DNA of 64,000 nt from Marinobacter sp. SS13-12 (GCF_030227115.1 NZ_JASSUA010000001.1:1798001-1862000), one strand, 5' to 3'. Numbered from the stretch's first letter, positions 43,229-51,806 are shown. Program-made: numbers and translations. The notes: generated from the sequence alone by a model not told the origin.

Positions 43229-43894
43229 TCAGCCTGCGCGCCCGAAGACCCGCTCGAAAAAGCCTGCCTCGCGGACATCCGGAACCGGCAGGTCGTCGTT
43301 GCTTTCCAGAGCCTTGCGCCAGAAGCGCTCGGGATCGTCAAGATGGGCCACCTTCTTGCGTTCGTCCTGGCTGTACGAATTATGGTCGCCGCCAATGCCT
43401 GTTTCCATCAGCTCCTGGCACCAGAGGTACAGTGCACTGCGCATAACCCGCAGCATTTTGCAGTAGCTGTCTCTGCTGATGGTGATAGCCAGTTCCGCAC
43501 TGAGATTGATCCGGGATTGCAGTGTTGCCATTTCCTCTTTGTCGAACACAATGCGGTGACCGGTACCCTTCTTGCAGCTGAGGCAGGTTTTCTCCAGGGA
43601 CTTGATGCCCTCCATCATATCCCGGTGTCCGAAATCCAGTTTCTGCTGGTCGTCGACGGGTGCTGGAATCCAGCCATACTGAGGAGAGCGGGCGACAATA
43701 TGGCCCGGTACATCACGTCGGTAAGGGGGTAATGCAGCGGGGTCGCCATAACCGTCGAATTCGGTCCGCATCCAGGCTGCCATGGTTCGCTGACGAAGCA
43801 TCATGGCCAGGGTGATGGCCGAAGGCATGATTTCTTCAAGTAGCTCGCTGCTGTCCTGAAGCTTTTCGTCCAGGTGTTCAACCGCTGCTGACAT
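43229..43894 (-). CDS. AbiTii-domain-like protein, possible phage-defence component
   Basis: A 221-residue protein. TMAAWMRTEFDGYGDP then ALPPYRRDVPGHIVARSPQYGW resembles the AbiTii domain, whose pattern is W-x-x-x-E-x-x-GY followed by P-x-YR. A later stretch (LRVMRSALYLWCQELMETGI) fits the rest of that domain. ATG at 43894 has GGGAG upstream; a longer frame adds 28 weak residues. AbiTii is an abortive-infection-associated domain with no settled activity. It converges on the stator gene with only 5 bp between the stops. The identification is from remembered pattern only. Confidence 0.55.
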   Translation of the reverse strand: MSAAVEHLDEKLQDSSELLEEIMPSAITLAMMLRQRTMAAWMRTEFDGYGDPAALPPYRRDVPGHIVARSPQYGWIPAPVDDQQKLDFGHRDMMEGIKSLEKTCLSCKKGTGHRIVFDKEEMATLQSRINLSAELAITISRDSYCKMLRVMRSALYLWCQELMETGIGGDHNSYSQDERKKVAHLDDPERFWRKALESNDDLPVPDVREAGFFERVFGRAG

Positions 43895-44133
43895 CGTTAT
43901 TCTCCCTTCTCCACGGGCAGAAGCAGGAGTTGCTGCCCCCGCCCGGTTGTTGTTTTTATCAGAAGTTCCGGGCAGCACAACACCGGAACCTTTGATTAAA
44001 AATTAGGCGCTATTGGGCATTTCTTCCGTTGTAGAAAAGTAGCCCCTTTGTTACTGGAAGTAATGGGGGGCTGGCGGGTATCCTCTTATACCTTTGCATT
44101 CGCGAACTTACCTGCCGGAACCTGAGTCTCACT

Positions 44134-44922
44134 ATGTCTGAACTGGCGTTGTACCAGTATGTCCTGATTGGTCTGATCTTTGTCTGGAGCGGCTTTGTCC
44201 GGTCCGGGCTAGGTTTTGGCGGGGCGGTGTTGTCGTTGCCGTTTCTGCTGCTGGTACTGGATGAGCCGCTGGTTTTCCTGCCCATCATTGCTGTGCATCT
44301 ACTGGTGTTTTCATCACTCACCATCTGGATGAACAACCGCAAGTCGTCAAGAACGGACGATGAGGGGAAGATATCGGCGGGTACGGTGGACTGGAACTAC
44401 CTCTGGCGAATTCTGGCCATCATGATTGTGCCCAAGCTGATCGGTGTGTTTGGGCTTATCACTCTGCCATCGGATGTCATGAGCACCATCATCTTTGTCA
44501 TCGTGGCGCTTTATTCTGTCTCCTACATCCTTGACCGACCCTTTCGCAGTGGCAGCCGTGCCGTTGATACCGTTTTCCTGATGGTTGGCGGGTATGTCAG
44601 CGGTACTTCACTGATCGGGGCGCCGCTGATTATTGCTGTGGCAGCGCAACACCTGCCCAAGGAACGGTTACGGGATACCCTGTTCGCGCTCTGGTTCATA
44701 CTGGTGGTCATCAAAATGGCAGCCTTTATCTGGGTTGGAATCGACCTGCAGTTGATCCACCACCTGTGGCTATTGCCCTGTGCTGCCGTGGGCCATGTGG
44801 TTGGCCTCTATGTCCATGACCGTATGCTGAGGGCGGAGACACCGGTGTTTTTCCGGGTACTTGGCGTGGTACTGCTGATCGTCAGCAGTATCGGGATGAT
44901 GAAGGTGCTGTTTCCGGTCTAG
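44134..44922 (+). CDS. Sulfite exporter TauE/SafE family protein
   Basis: A 262-residue protein with about eight helices. The family fold is recognised from GLIFVWSGFVRSGLGFGGAVLSLPFLLLVLDEPL-like sequence near the front and VGGYVSGTSLIGAPLIIAVAAQHLP in the second half (two G-G/A repeats). Members export sulfite, sulfoacetate or other organic acids. No sulfur genes lie nearby. It converges with the ZIP gene with a 4-bp overlap. Confidence 0.85.
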   Translation: MSELALYQYVLIGLIFVWSGFVRSGLGFGGAVLSLPFLLLVLDEPLVFLPIIAVHLLVFSSLTIWMNNRKSSRTDDEGKISAGTVDWNYLWRILAIMIVPKLIGVFGLITLPSDVMSTIIFVIVALYSVSYILDRPFRSGSRAVDTVFLMVGGYVSGTSLIGAPLIIAVAAQHLPKERLRDTLFALWFILVVIKMAAFIWVGIDLQLIHHLWLLPCAAVGHVVGLYVHDRMLRAETPVFFRVLGVVLLIVSSIGMMKVLFPV

Positions 44923-45704
44923 CCCAGCGTTGCGTCCAGAAACATCATCACCACGAATCCGCCCAGCAGGGAAAATGTCGCCAGGGTCTTGTACTCGCCG
45001 CGATGGGTTTCAGGGATAATTTCGTCGCTGATGATAAACAGCATCGCCCCGGCGGCGAAGCCCAGGGTCCAGGGCATGATGGGTTCGGCAAGCCACACCA
45101 TGGCGCTGCCGAAAAGGCCGCCAATGGGTTCCAGCAGGCTGGTCAGGACTGCAATGCCAAAGGATTTCAGCCGCGAGTGCTCAATGGCCAGCAGTGACAC
45201 CGCCACCGCCAGGCCTTCAGGAATATTCTGTAGCCCGATGCCAACCGCCAGAGCGGTGCCGTTGCCGATATCGCCTCCGGCAAATCCCACACCTACCGCC
45301 ATGCCTTCGGGGAAATTGTGTAAGGCGATGGCAATAATAAACAGCCAGATACGGCGGATTCGCGCGCTCTCCGGCCCCTCTCGCCCAAGGGTGAAATGCT
45401 CGTGAGGCAGTCGCTGGTGAATGCTGAAAAGCAGTCCCGCACCCATGAGGAGTCCGGCGATCACCATCAGTGCCGCAATCCACGTCGCTCCCGTGAGCTC
45501 TTCACCGTATTCGATTCCGGGCAGCAGTAGCGAGAAGAATGATGCCGCCAGCATGACGCCGGCGGCTGCGCTGAGCATGCCGTCCTGCAGTTGCGGGGTG
45601 AGCTTTCTCACCAGGAAAACACCCAGCGCCCCAACCCCGGTGCCCAGGCCTGCCAGAAGACTGGCAGTGGCTCCCAGCAAGACTACGTTGACTTCTTCCA
45701 GCAT
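44919..45704 (-). CDS. ZIP family metal transporter
   Basis: A 261-residue ZIP transporter for zinc or another divalent metal. Helix 4 has IIAIALHNFPEGMAVGVGFAGG (HNFPEG) and helix 5 has ALAVGIGLQNIPEGLAVAVSLL (QNIPEG instead of HNIPEG), the metal-binding pair. ATG at 45704 was chosen from GGGAGG 4 nt upstream; the frame extends 28 codons further without a family match. Eight helices are predicted. Confidence 0.9.
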   Translation of the reverse strand: MLEEVNVVLLGATASLLAGLGTGVGALGVFLVRKLTPQLQDGMLSAAAGVMLAASFFSLLLPGIEYGEELTGATWIAALMVIAGLLMGAGLLFSIHQRLPHEHFTLGREGPESARIRRIWLFIIAIALHNFPEGMAVGVGFAGGDIGNGTALAVGIGLQNIPEGLAVAVSLLAIEHSRLKSFGIAVLTSLLEPIGGLFGSAMVWLAEPIMPWTLGFAAGAMLFIISDEIIPETHRGEYKTLATFSLLGGFVVMMFLDATLG

Positions 45705-45876
45705 TGGCCTCCCTTTTGTCTTGTCTAGTCCTGTCGTGCTTGCGCCCGCCTGCGGTTTGGTCGGGGGTGTTACCGCCAGATTAAACACTCATCATGTTGA
45801 TGACCCGTTTTGGGTGTATAACTGATACCAGTGTACGTCTGTTTAAGCGCACTGGCTCAGGGAGCAAAGGAATGTC

Positions 45877-46752
45877 ATGGTCTACTGGTTGATGGCAAAC
45901 CCCAAGGCAGGGGAAGAGGGCAGTCGTGGCCCGGATTTCTGGCGCAAGCACCTGGAAGCTGCCGGTATATCCGATATCCGGGACTGCAGCCTCGAGGATA
46001 CAGCCTGGACACGCGAGATTGATACCGCCGACATTGTGCTGGCAGCCGGCGGTGACGGTTCCGTGAATGCGGGGGCGGGCTTCTGCCTGGAATCCGGCGC
46101 GACCCTTGCAGTGCTTCCATCCGGCACGGCCAATGACTTCGCCCGCAACCTGGGCCTGCCGGAGGATCCGCAGCGCCTCTGTGACTTGGTGGCGAGTGGG
46201 AAGACGCAAATGGTAGACATTGCCGTTGCCCAACAAGGGAGGTTTCTGAACGTTGCTCATATTGGCCTTGGGACTCATGCCGTGCGGGAATCATCGGGGG
46301 AGAGTAAGCGTTTTCTCGGGCGTTTCAGTTATGGCGTGGCGCTGTTGCAGAAGCTGGCGGCCTACCGCGGATTCCACGGTGTTATTGAGACCGAGGAGGG
46401 TAAGGTCACCGGGCGCTGGCTCACCATCGCCGTCTCCTCCGGTGCCTTTTTCGGCGGCGGAAGTGAGATTCCCGAGGCCTCGGCCAGTGACGGGCAGCTG
46501 GACGTGATTGCGGTCCGGCCGCGGTCTTTGTTCCAGCTGTTCCTGGCTTTTCTCACGGTTCGCCTGAGCCGGAGTTCGACGAAGCGAAACAGTACGGTTG
46601 TGCAGATGAAGAGCCCCGTAGTGAGCGTTGTTACCCGTTCACCCAAAACCATCACCATGGACGGAGACATCGCCGGGAAGACACCGCTCACGGCAAAATG
46701 TCGGCCCGCCTGCCTGAAAGTGATCTGCGAAGAGCTGGTCACCACAGAGTAA
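45877..46752 (+). CDS. YegS/DAGK-type lipid kinase
   Basis: A 291-residue diacylglycerol-kinase-fold protein. The start is MVYWLMANPKAGEE, then the nucleotide motif VLAAGGDGSVNAGAG and LAVLPSGTANDFARNLGLP, which is the family signature. Later come FLNVAHIGLGTHAV and ASDGQLDVIAVRP. It probably phosphorylates a lipid at the membrane. The length matches YegS-like proteins. It diverges from the ZIP gene across 172 bp. Confidence 0.9.
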   Translation: MVYWLMANPKAGEEGSRGPDFWRKHLEAAGISDIRDCSLEDTAWTREIDTADIVLAAGGDGSVNAGAGFCLESGATLAVLPSGTANDFARNLGLPEDPQRLCDLVASGKTQMVDIAVAQQGRFLNVAHIGLGTHAVRESSGESKRFLGRFSYGVALLQKLAAYRGFHGVIETEEGKVTGRWLTIAVSSGAFFGGGSEIPEASASDGQLDVIAVRPRSLFQLFLAFLTVRLSRSSTKRNSTVVQMKSPVVSVVTRSPKTITMDGDIAGKTPLTAKCRPACLKVICEELVTTE

Positions 46753-46767
46753 TAGCCGGACGCAGAA

Positions 46768-47574
46768 CTAGCGCCGGCTGTCGGTACTTTCAAAGATCTT
46801 GTCCGCTGAGGCGGCGACAAATCCGCTGTAGAGCTGGCCGTCGGGCTTCGGGTACCGGAGCGCAAACTCGTAGAAGCAGCTGGGAATGGCCGCCACCTGG
46901 TCGGAAAATTGTACTTCCGCCCGGTCTGCCATGGTGGATGATTGCTCCAGCAGTTCTTCCGGTGATCCTTTGATTTCCCCTCCCGAGTCGTTCACCCGAT
47001 AGCCGTTGTCCTTGAGCACCTGGTTGATCTCCGCCACTGTCCTGAAGCGGCTCAGGGCATTGATGCTTACCGTGAAATGGTTGGCGCGAAAGCCCCAGGC
47101 GGCCACCCAGGCGGCGTATTCACTTTCTTCCAGCAGGGTCTGGTAGGTGGGATAGTCGATGTCCCAGTGTCGGCCGGAATACAGAAAATTGTCGGCGGTG
47201 ACAGCATCCGGATCAATCTGACTCACCAGGTTCCGGACAATGGCCTGTAACGGCTCGGAACACTGCTCGACCAGCAACTCGGAAATGAACACCTTGGGGG
47301 CGGACGGGTCCGGGTGTTCGTAATGTCTGGCGTAGAGTTTCTTGGCTTCGAAATGATACTCGCCACCCTCCTGGTATCCCAGCGCCAGGAAGTGCGCAGC
47401 CAGCTTGTCCAGGTTCACCTTTTCGAGGTTGTAGGTGCGCAGGGCAATATGGTCATTGACGATTTCGCCGCCCTGGGTGTCATCCAGTAAACGGTGAATA
47501 TCTTCGGCAGAGGGAGTCACTTTGCAATAGTTCTCCCAAAGACGACCGAACAGTGTGTCTCTATCGGTATGCAT
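46768..47574 (-). CDS. DUF1338 family protein (short form)
   Basis: A 268-residue protein of the DUF1338 family. VNDHIALRTYNLEKVNLDKLA carries the first metal His, and ANHFTVSINAL carries another; a C-terminal Glu is likely the third ligand (FYEFALRY). The larger relative HglS (about 460 residues) is an iron-dependent 2-oxoadipate dioxygenase of lysine breakdown, and this short form is uncharacterised. It overlaps the upstream arginine N-succinyltransferase gene by 14 bp, so a role in amino acid succinylation or in a keto-acid step is an inference. Confidence 0.82.
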   Translation of the reverse strand: MHTDRDTLFGRLWENYCKVTPSAEDIHRLLDDTQGGEIVNDHIALRTYNLEKVNLDKLAAHFLALGYQEGGEYHFEAKKLYARHYEHPDPSAPKVFISELLVEQCSEPLQAIVRNLVSQIDPDAVTADNFLYSGRHWDIDYPTYQTLLEESEYAAWVAAWGFRANHFTVSINALSRFRTVAEINQVLKDNGYRVNDSGGEIKGSPEELLEQSSTMADRAEVQFSDQVAAIPSCFYEFALRYPKPDGQLYSGFVAASADKIFESTDSRR

Positions 47575-48685
47575 GGAGCGCCTCCTGTTGTTGGCACATT
47601 GGAATAGCCGTCGGCTGCCTGCCCGTGCTGGCGGTTGTCAGTTCCATGAATCGGGCCTGCCCATGGTTACGCAGGTGGAGCGCGTTTGCCAGTGTTGCCG
47701 GCACCTGTAGCAGGTTGCGCGTGGGCAGATACCTGGCGGCACTGGTGATGGTGGCGCGGAAATGTTCAGTTCCGGTATTGGTAACAGCCAGTACCCGTCC
47801 CTGGCCGCCGCAGGCCCATTTTTCCAGTGCCGGTTCCACTTTATCAACAACCTGGATTCGGCAGCCAACGGAGGTGGACACCGACCGGATGTCCGTCAGT
47901 TTCGCCTCAACTGTGGGGCCGCCATCGAAGGGATCAATGAAACCGGTATGGTGGAAGCCTTCGGCCTCAAGCATGTTCAGGGCAGGGCGGGTCTTGTCGT
48001 GCACCTGTCCGATAACCGCGCGGGCGCTCTCGTCCATCAGGTGGGTATAGAGTGGGTGCCGGGGCATCAAATCGGCAATAAAGCCATTATCCCCGGTACC
48101 GACCATGCGGGTCACGGTGTCGAAGTCGAGATCCACAAAATGCGCACGCAGCCAGTTCCAGAACGGGGACTGGCCCCTCTCATCCGACACGCCCCGCATT
48201 TCGGCAATGACCGTCTCTGCAAACCGTTGAGGGTGTTGCGCCATGAACAGGAAACGGACTCTTGAGAGCAGTTTGCCGGCGTGCGCGCGGCGAAACTTCG
48301 GCCGCAGGAACAGTGTGCAGATTTCACTGCAGCCGGTGTAGTGGTTGCACATGTCCAGCACTTCCAGCTTGCGACGCAGGTTCAGCTCAGGCGAGTGGTG
48401 CACCACCTGGCTGCAGTGATAGTGGTAAAGCGGGCGTCGGGTGCCTACCGAGGCTTCGATGCCGGTGGTTCCCATGATTTCGCCGGTATCCGGATCTTCC
48501 AGTACAAACAGGTAACTTTCGTCGCCGGGTGAATTCACCATGCGGCCGAAACTTGCCATGGAACGGTGGACCTTTTGAGCCAGAAAATCACGATCATCCA
48601 CCAGTGAGGTGAAGCCAGGGCCGGATTCCACAGCTATTTGCTGCAAGGCCGGGAGATCCGTGGTGGCAACCGGGCGAATAATCAT
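47561..48685 (-). CDS. astA: Arginine N-succinyltransferase (AstA/AruF family)
   Basis: A 374-residue succinyl-CoA-dependent acyltransferase, the first step of the AST arginine pathway. MIIRPVATTDLPALQQIAVESGPGFTSL is the family start. GTTGIEASVG, then CTLFLRPKFRRAHAGKLLSRVRFLFMA and EMRGVSDERGQSPFWNWLRAHFVDLDF are characteristic. ATG at 48685 is chosen over a 25-residue longer frame. No astB, astC, astD or astE is in the window, so the pathway is split or this is a specialised paralogue. It diverges from an Lrp gene across an operator-like repeat. Confidence 0.9.
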   Translation of the reverse strand: MIIRPVATTDLPALQQIAVESGPGFTSLVDDRDFLAQKVHRSMASFGRMVNSPGDESYLFVLEDPDTGEIMGTTGIEASVGTRRPLYHYHCSQVVHHSPELNLRRKLEVLDMCNHYTGCSEICTLFLRPKFRRAHAGKLLSRVRFLFMAQHPQRFAETVIAEMRGVSDERGQSPFWNWLRAHFVDLDFDTVTRMVGTGDNGFIADLMPRHPLYTHLMDESARAVIGQVHDKTRPALNMLEAEGFHHTGFIDPFDGGPTVEAKLTDIRSVSTSVGCRIQVVDKVEPALEKWACGGQGRVLAVTNTGTEHFRATITSAARYLPTRNLLQVPATLANALHLRNHGQARFMELTTASTGRQPTAIPMCQQQEALHAYR

Positions 48686-48753
48686 CGTGGCATCCTCATC
48701 TGTAACTGGCACTTTGCTGGTGAAGATTGATGACGACAGTATGATGAAGCGGG

Positions 48754-48811
48754 ATGTCAATTTGTAGTTTCAAAATATCAAAAATGATAGATTATATGCA
48801 CAAATTGACAT
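48754..48811. promoter_or_regulatory. 12-bp perfect inverted repeat in the astA/Lrp divergent promoter region
   Basis: ATGTCAATTTGT (48754-48765) and ACAAATTGACAT (48800-48811) are exact reverse complements, with centres 46 bp apart across an AT-rich spacer. Each arm carries a TTGACA hexamer on opposite strands. The gap lies between astA (minus) and an Lrp/AsnC gene (plus). Paired sites at this spacing suit a dimer or octamer of the Lrp-type regulator that wraps DNA, presumably controlling both genes. Confidence 0.65.
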
Positions 48812-48825
48812 AAAGGTTTGGCAAT

Positions 48826-49254
48826 ATGCTCGGAAAGCAAGATCAGGAGCTGCTTTTGCTGCTCCGCCAAAATGCCCGTTCCAGTATTTCTGACCTGGCC
48901 CGGGCCCTGAATGTCTCGCGCTCAACGGTGCAGAACCGTATAGCGAAGCTGGAAGCCGGCGGTGTCATCCGTGGCTATTCAGTGCTGCTCGGTGGCGAGT
49001 TCTCTGCCAATCAGGTAGAGGCGCACGTGTCGATCAAGGTCTATCAAAAGCTGACAGCCCGCACCAACACCGCCCTTGAGCAGATCAGCCAGGTGTCCCA
49101 GTTGTATTCGGTCAGCGGCGAGTACGACCTGATCGCTATTGTTCAGGCGCAGTCGCTGGAGGAACTCAGTGCGGTACTCGACGAGATCGGCAATCTGGAA
49201 GGCGTAGAGCGAACCAACTCAGCGGTGGTGCTGGAAACACGGTTCCGCCGCTGA
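48826..49254 (+). CDS. Lrp/AsnC family transcriptional regulator
   Basis: A 142-residue protein. The helix-turn-helix (residues 5-60) has SISDLARALNVSRSTVQNRIAKLEAGG, and the RAM ligand domain (65-140) has YSVSGEYDLIAIVQAQSLEEL. It starts 15 bp after one arm of the inverted repeat, suggesting autoregulation. Its divergent partner astA points to arginine or a related amino acid as effector, which is inference. Confidence 0.92.
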   Translation: MLGKQDQELLLLLRQNARSSISDLARALNVSRSTVQNRIAKLEAGGVIRGYSVLLGGEFSANQVEAHVSIKVYQKLTARTNTALEQISQVSQLYSVSGEYDLIAIVQAQSLEELSAVLDEIGNLEGVERTNSAVVLETRFRR

Positions 49255-49274
49255 GTGGTGAGAGCTGGCGGACG

Positions 49275-49559
49275 TCAGTCGGAATCCGGCTGCGCCTGCT
49301 CATTCAACAAAGAGGGCTTCTTGAGCGCCTTGCCGAACAGGTCTTTCTCTTCGGCAATGGCCAGTGCGGCCTTTTCGGCCATGGCTTCATCCATGCCTTC
49401 AACCCTCGCTTGCAGAAACTGGGTAATCTCTTCAGCCAGTTCCAGAACCTTGTCGCGGGCGTCGGCTTCTGCTTTGGACGAGAAAAGCATTGTGTCAGGG
49501 TTTTTAAGTGCCATCTCCAGTCCGTCCCTCTCCGAGTAATACAGCGCTTGTACGGCCAT
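49275..49559 (-). CDS. yebG: YebG family SOS-induced protein
   Basis: A 94-residue protein aligned with E. coli YebG: MAVQALYYSERDGLEMALKN at the start, then FSSKAEADARDKVLELAE (FTSKKEADAYDKMLD in E. coli) and a C-terminal AEEKDLFGKALKKPSLL. The function is unknown; the E. coli gene belongs to the LexA regulon. A consensus LexA box lies 78-93 bp upstream and overlaps the predicted -35, so SOS control appears conserved. It converges with the Lrp gene. Confidence 0.85.
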   Translation of the reverse strand: MAVQALYYSERDGLEMALKNPDTMLFSSKAEADARDKVLELAEEITQFLQARVEGMDEAMAEKAALAIAEEKDLFGKALKKPSLLNEQAQPDSD

Positions 49560-49620
49560 GATGTTCTCCAGTGTGTTCCCGCACGTTGTCGTGTCTGGTG
49601 GGGTTCATTGAGTCGCCGGG

Positions 49621-49649
49621 AGTATAACGAACAGGTCTGTATATGTATA
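49621..49649 (-). promoter_or_regulatory. Predicted yebG promoter
   Basis: On the minus strand -35 TATACA (49644-49649) and -10 TATACT (49621-49626) are 17 nt apart. The -35 lies inside the LexA box, so LexA binding would block RNA polymerase. The leader to the ATG at 49559 would be about 55 nt. Confidence 0.65.
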
Positions 49650-49652
49650 CAG
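49637..49652. promoter_or_regulatory. LexA (SOS) box
   Basis: CTGTATATGTATACAG is a near-perfect match to the gammaproteobacterial LexA consensus (CTG, ten bases alternating T/A, CAG). It lies in front of yebG, an SOS gene in E. coli, and overlaps its predicted -35. Confidence 0.92.
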
Positions 49653-49755
49653 TGTTTCCCGGGGCCCCTGGAACGGCAGATGCCTGGGCGGAAGTGTGTT
49701 AGTGTTCTAGGCTTCCAGGCGATCAGCTCGTTAATCATCAAGGAAACGATACGAT

Positions 49756-50373
49756 ATGCACTATATGAGCACGGCCACGCCAGGCCGATTCACATTCCGT
49801 TTGGCGGCCATGGCACTACTGGCCCTGTTGTTGACCGGCTGTGGGATAAACAATATCCCCACCTACGACGAGCAGGTCAAGGCGGCCTGGTCGCAGGTAG
49901 AAAACCAGTACCAGCGGCGGGCCGACCTCGTCCCGAACCTGGTTGAGACCGTCAAGGGTTTTGCGGAACAGGAGCGGGAAACCCTGACGGCGGTCATTGA
50001 AGCCCGGTCGAAGGCTACGTCGATCCAGGTGGATGAGAGCATTCTCAACAATCCTGAAAAGCTCCAGCAGTTCCAGCAGGCACAGGGCGAACTGAGCAGC
50101 GCGTTGAGCAGGTTGATGGCGGTGTCTGAACGGTATCCTGACCTGAAATCCAACCAGAACTTCCTGGCGCTGCAGTCGCAACTGGAAGGTACTGAGAACC
50201 GCATTGCGGTGGCCAGACGGGACTTTATCCAGGCGGTTGAGCGCTATAACACCGAGATTCGCACCTTCCCGGGCCGCCTGTGGCACAGCTTCCTTTACAG
50301 TGATATGGAGTTGCGGGCCAACTTTGAGGCAACTGCCCCGAATGCGGAAGACGCGCCCCAGGTGGAATTCTGA
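49756..50373 (+). CDS. LemA family lipoprotein
   Basis: A 205-residue LemA protein. A signal peptide with lipobox LLTGC (Cys about 32) anchors it to a membrane. VKAAWSQVENQYQRRADLVPNLVETVKGFAEQE and ELSSALSRLMAVSERYPDLKSNQNFLALQ are family hallmarks. It is predicted helical. An alternative start three codons later (MSTATP) is equally plausible. It overlaps the next gene by one base, forming a unit with two TPM-domain genes; this LemA-TPM association is common, but its function is not established. Confidence 0.93.
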   Translation: MHYMSTATPGRFTFRLAAMALLALLLTGCGINNIPTYDEQVKAAWSQVENQYQRRADLVPNLVETVKGFAEQERETLTAVIEARSKATSIQVDESILNNPEKLQQFQQAQGELSSALSRLMAVSERYPDLKSNQNFLALQSQLEGTENRIAVARRDFIQAVERYNTEIRTFPGRLWHSFLYSDMELRANFEATAPNAEDAPQVEF

Positions 50374-51116
50374 TGCCTGTTCTGTTGCACCGGATAACCG
50401 TGCTCGTTGTCCTGGGCCTGATCTTTCAGGCCAGCGCCGTTGCCCAGTCCACTCCGGATTTTCCTGAACTTTCGGGCCGTGTCGTGGATCAGGCCAACAT
50501 GCTTCCGCAGCAGGTAGAGGCCAACCTTGCCCAGATGCTGGAAGCCCATGAGCAGGCGACCACCGAGCAGGTGGTGGTGGTCACTCTCCCCGACCTGCAG
50601 GGCTACGCCATCGAGGATTATGGCTATCAACTGGGCCGGCATTGGGGGATTGGCCAGGAAGGCGAGGATAACGGGGCCCTGCTGATTGTTGCTGAAGACG
50701 AGCGACGCATCCGTATCGAAGTGGGTTACGGCCTGGAAGGCCGCCTTACGGACGCAACCTCCGCCACCATTATCAACCAGATCATTACCCCCGCCTTCAG
50801 GGAGGGTGATTTTGCCAGCGGGATCGCTAACGGTGCAGCGGCCATGGTCCAGGTACTGGGGGGTGAACCCCTCGCGGTACCTGAGCGCCAGCGTTCCGAT
50901 GCGCAGCAGGACAAACCTCATCCTGCGCTCGGCATCCTGTTTTTCATTATCGTGTTGGTGGTGTTTTTCTCGAGCGGCCGGCGTGGCCGTAGTGCCATAC
51001 TGGCGGGCGCTCTGCTCGGTGGGCTTGGCGGCGGTCGCGGTGGTGGTTTCGGAGGTGGCGGCTTCGGCGGCGGAGGCGGTGGCTTCGGTGGCGGTGGAGC
51101 GTCCGGCGGCTGGTAG
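50373..51116 (+). CDS. TPM-domain protein, YgcG-like, glycine-rich tail
   Basis: A 247-residue secreted or membrane protein. The signal peptide ends near ASAVAQ (about 28). The TPM domain (about 32-155) has GRVVDQANMLPQQVEANL, EQVVVVTLPDLQGYAIEDYGYQLGRHWGIG and RIRIEVGYGLEGRLTDATSATII. One membrane helix (about 190-205) precedes a Gly/Phe-rich tail ending GASGGW. It sits between LemA and a second TPM gene. Confidence 0.9.
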   Translation: MPVLLHRITVLVVLGLIFQASAVAQSTPDFPELSGRVVDQANMLPQQVEANLAQMLEAHEQATTEQVVVVTLPDLQGYAIEDYGYQLGRHWGIGQEGEDNGALLIVAEDERRIRIEVGYGLEGRLTDATSATIINQIITPAFREGDFASGIANGAAAMVQVLGGEPLAVPERQRSDAQQDKPHPALGILFFIIVLVVFFSSGRRGRSAILAGALLGGLGGGRGGGFGGGGFGGGGGGFGGGGASGGW

Positions 51117-51179
51117 CCATGCCCTGTCACAAGGTGCGCAAACACGGAACCCCCCTGATTCAGCAATATCGGAACAAAC

Positions 51180-51806
51180 ATGACACTATTAACAGACAAG
51201 GAACAACAACAGGTGGCCTCGGCCATCTCTGACGTCGAGCGGGAAACCGACGCGGAACTGGTTACGGTGCTGGCGGATGCTTCCGACAGTTACTCCTACA
51301 TACCGCTGCTCTGGGCGGGAATCATTGCGCTACTGATTCCCGGCACCATCAATTATTTCACCGGTTCCCTCGGCGCCGACTGGTTGCTGGTGGTGCAGTG
51401 GGCCACCTTTATCGTGCTCTGCCTGTTGCTGCAGTTTCCGGGGGTGGGGCACCACCTGATTCCGCGCCCCGTGCGGTTCTGGCGGGCCTCCAATATGGCG
51501 CGGAGGCAGTTCCTGGAACAGAATCTGCACCACACTGAAGGCGGCGTGGGCATGCTGATTTTCGTATCGGAAGCGGAGCACTACGTGGAAATTCTCGTCG
51601 ACCAGGGGATCTCTTCAAAGGTTGGTGATGATGTCTGGGAGGGTATTGTCAAAACCTTTACCGACCGGGTGCGCAGTGGCGATACCCTGGCCGGCTTCCT
51701 GGAGTGCATTGAAAGCTGCGGGCAGCATCTCCGCGAGCAGGTGCCGGCTACACACGAGAAAAACGAATTGCCTAATCACCTGGTGTTAATACCAGAACGA
51801 TCTTAA
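51180..51806 (+). CDS. TPM-domain membrane protein
   Basis: A 208-residue protein. An N-terminal segment with SAISDVERETDAELVTVLADASDSY is followed by two helices (about 42-85) and the remaining TPM region with MLIFVSEAEHYVEILVDQGISSKVGDDVWEGIV. It is the third gene of the LemA cluster, 63 bp after the YgcG-like gene. The TPM name comes from photosystem II-related proteins; the bacterial function is unknown. Confidence 0.85.
   Translation: MTLLTDKEQQQVASAISDVERETDAELVTVLADASDSYSYIPLLWAGIIALLIPGTINYFTGSLGADWLLVVQWATFIVLCLLLQFPGVGHHLIPRPVRFWRASNMARRQFLEQNLHHTEGGVGMLIFVSEAEHYVEILVDQGISSKVGDDVWEGIVKTFTDRVRSGDTLAGFLECIESCGQHLREQVPATHEKNELPNHLVLIPERS

Noticed and set aside
41421..43894. Zorya-type defence system (MotA/MotB pair next to an AbiTii-like gene)
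   Set aside because: No ZorC, ZorD or ZorE gene is present, the MotA-like protein lacks the long ZorA tail, and the AbiTii-like gene is on the opposite strand. Kept only as an analogy.
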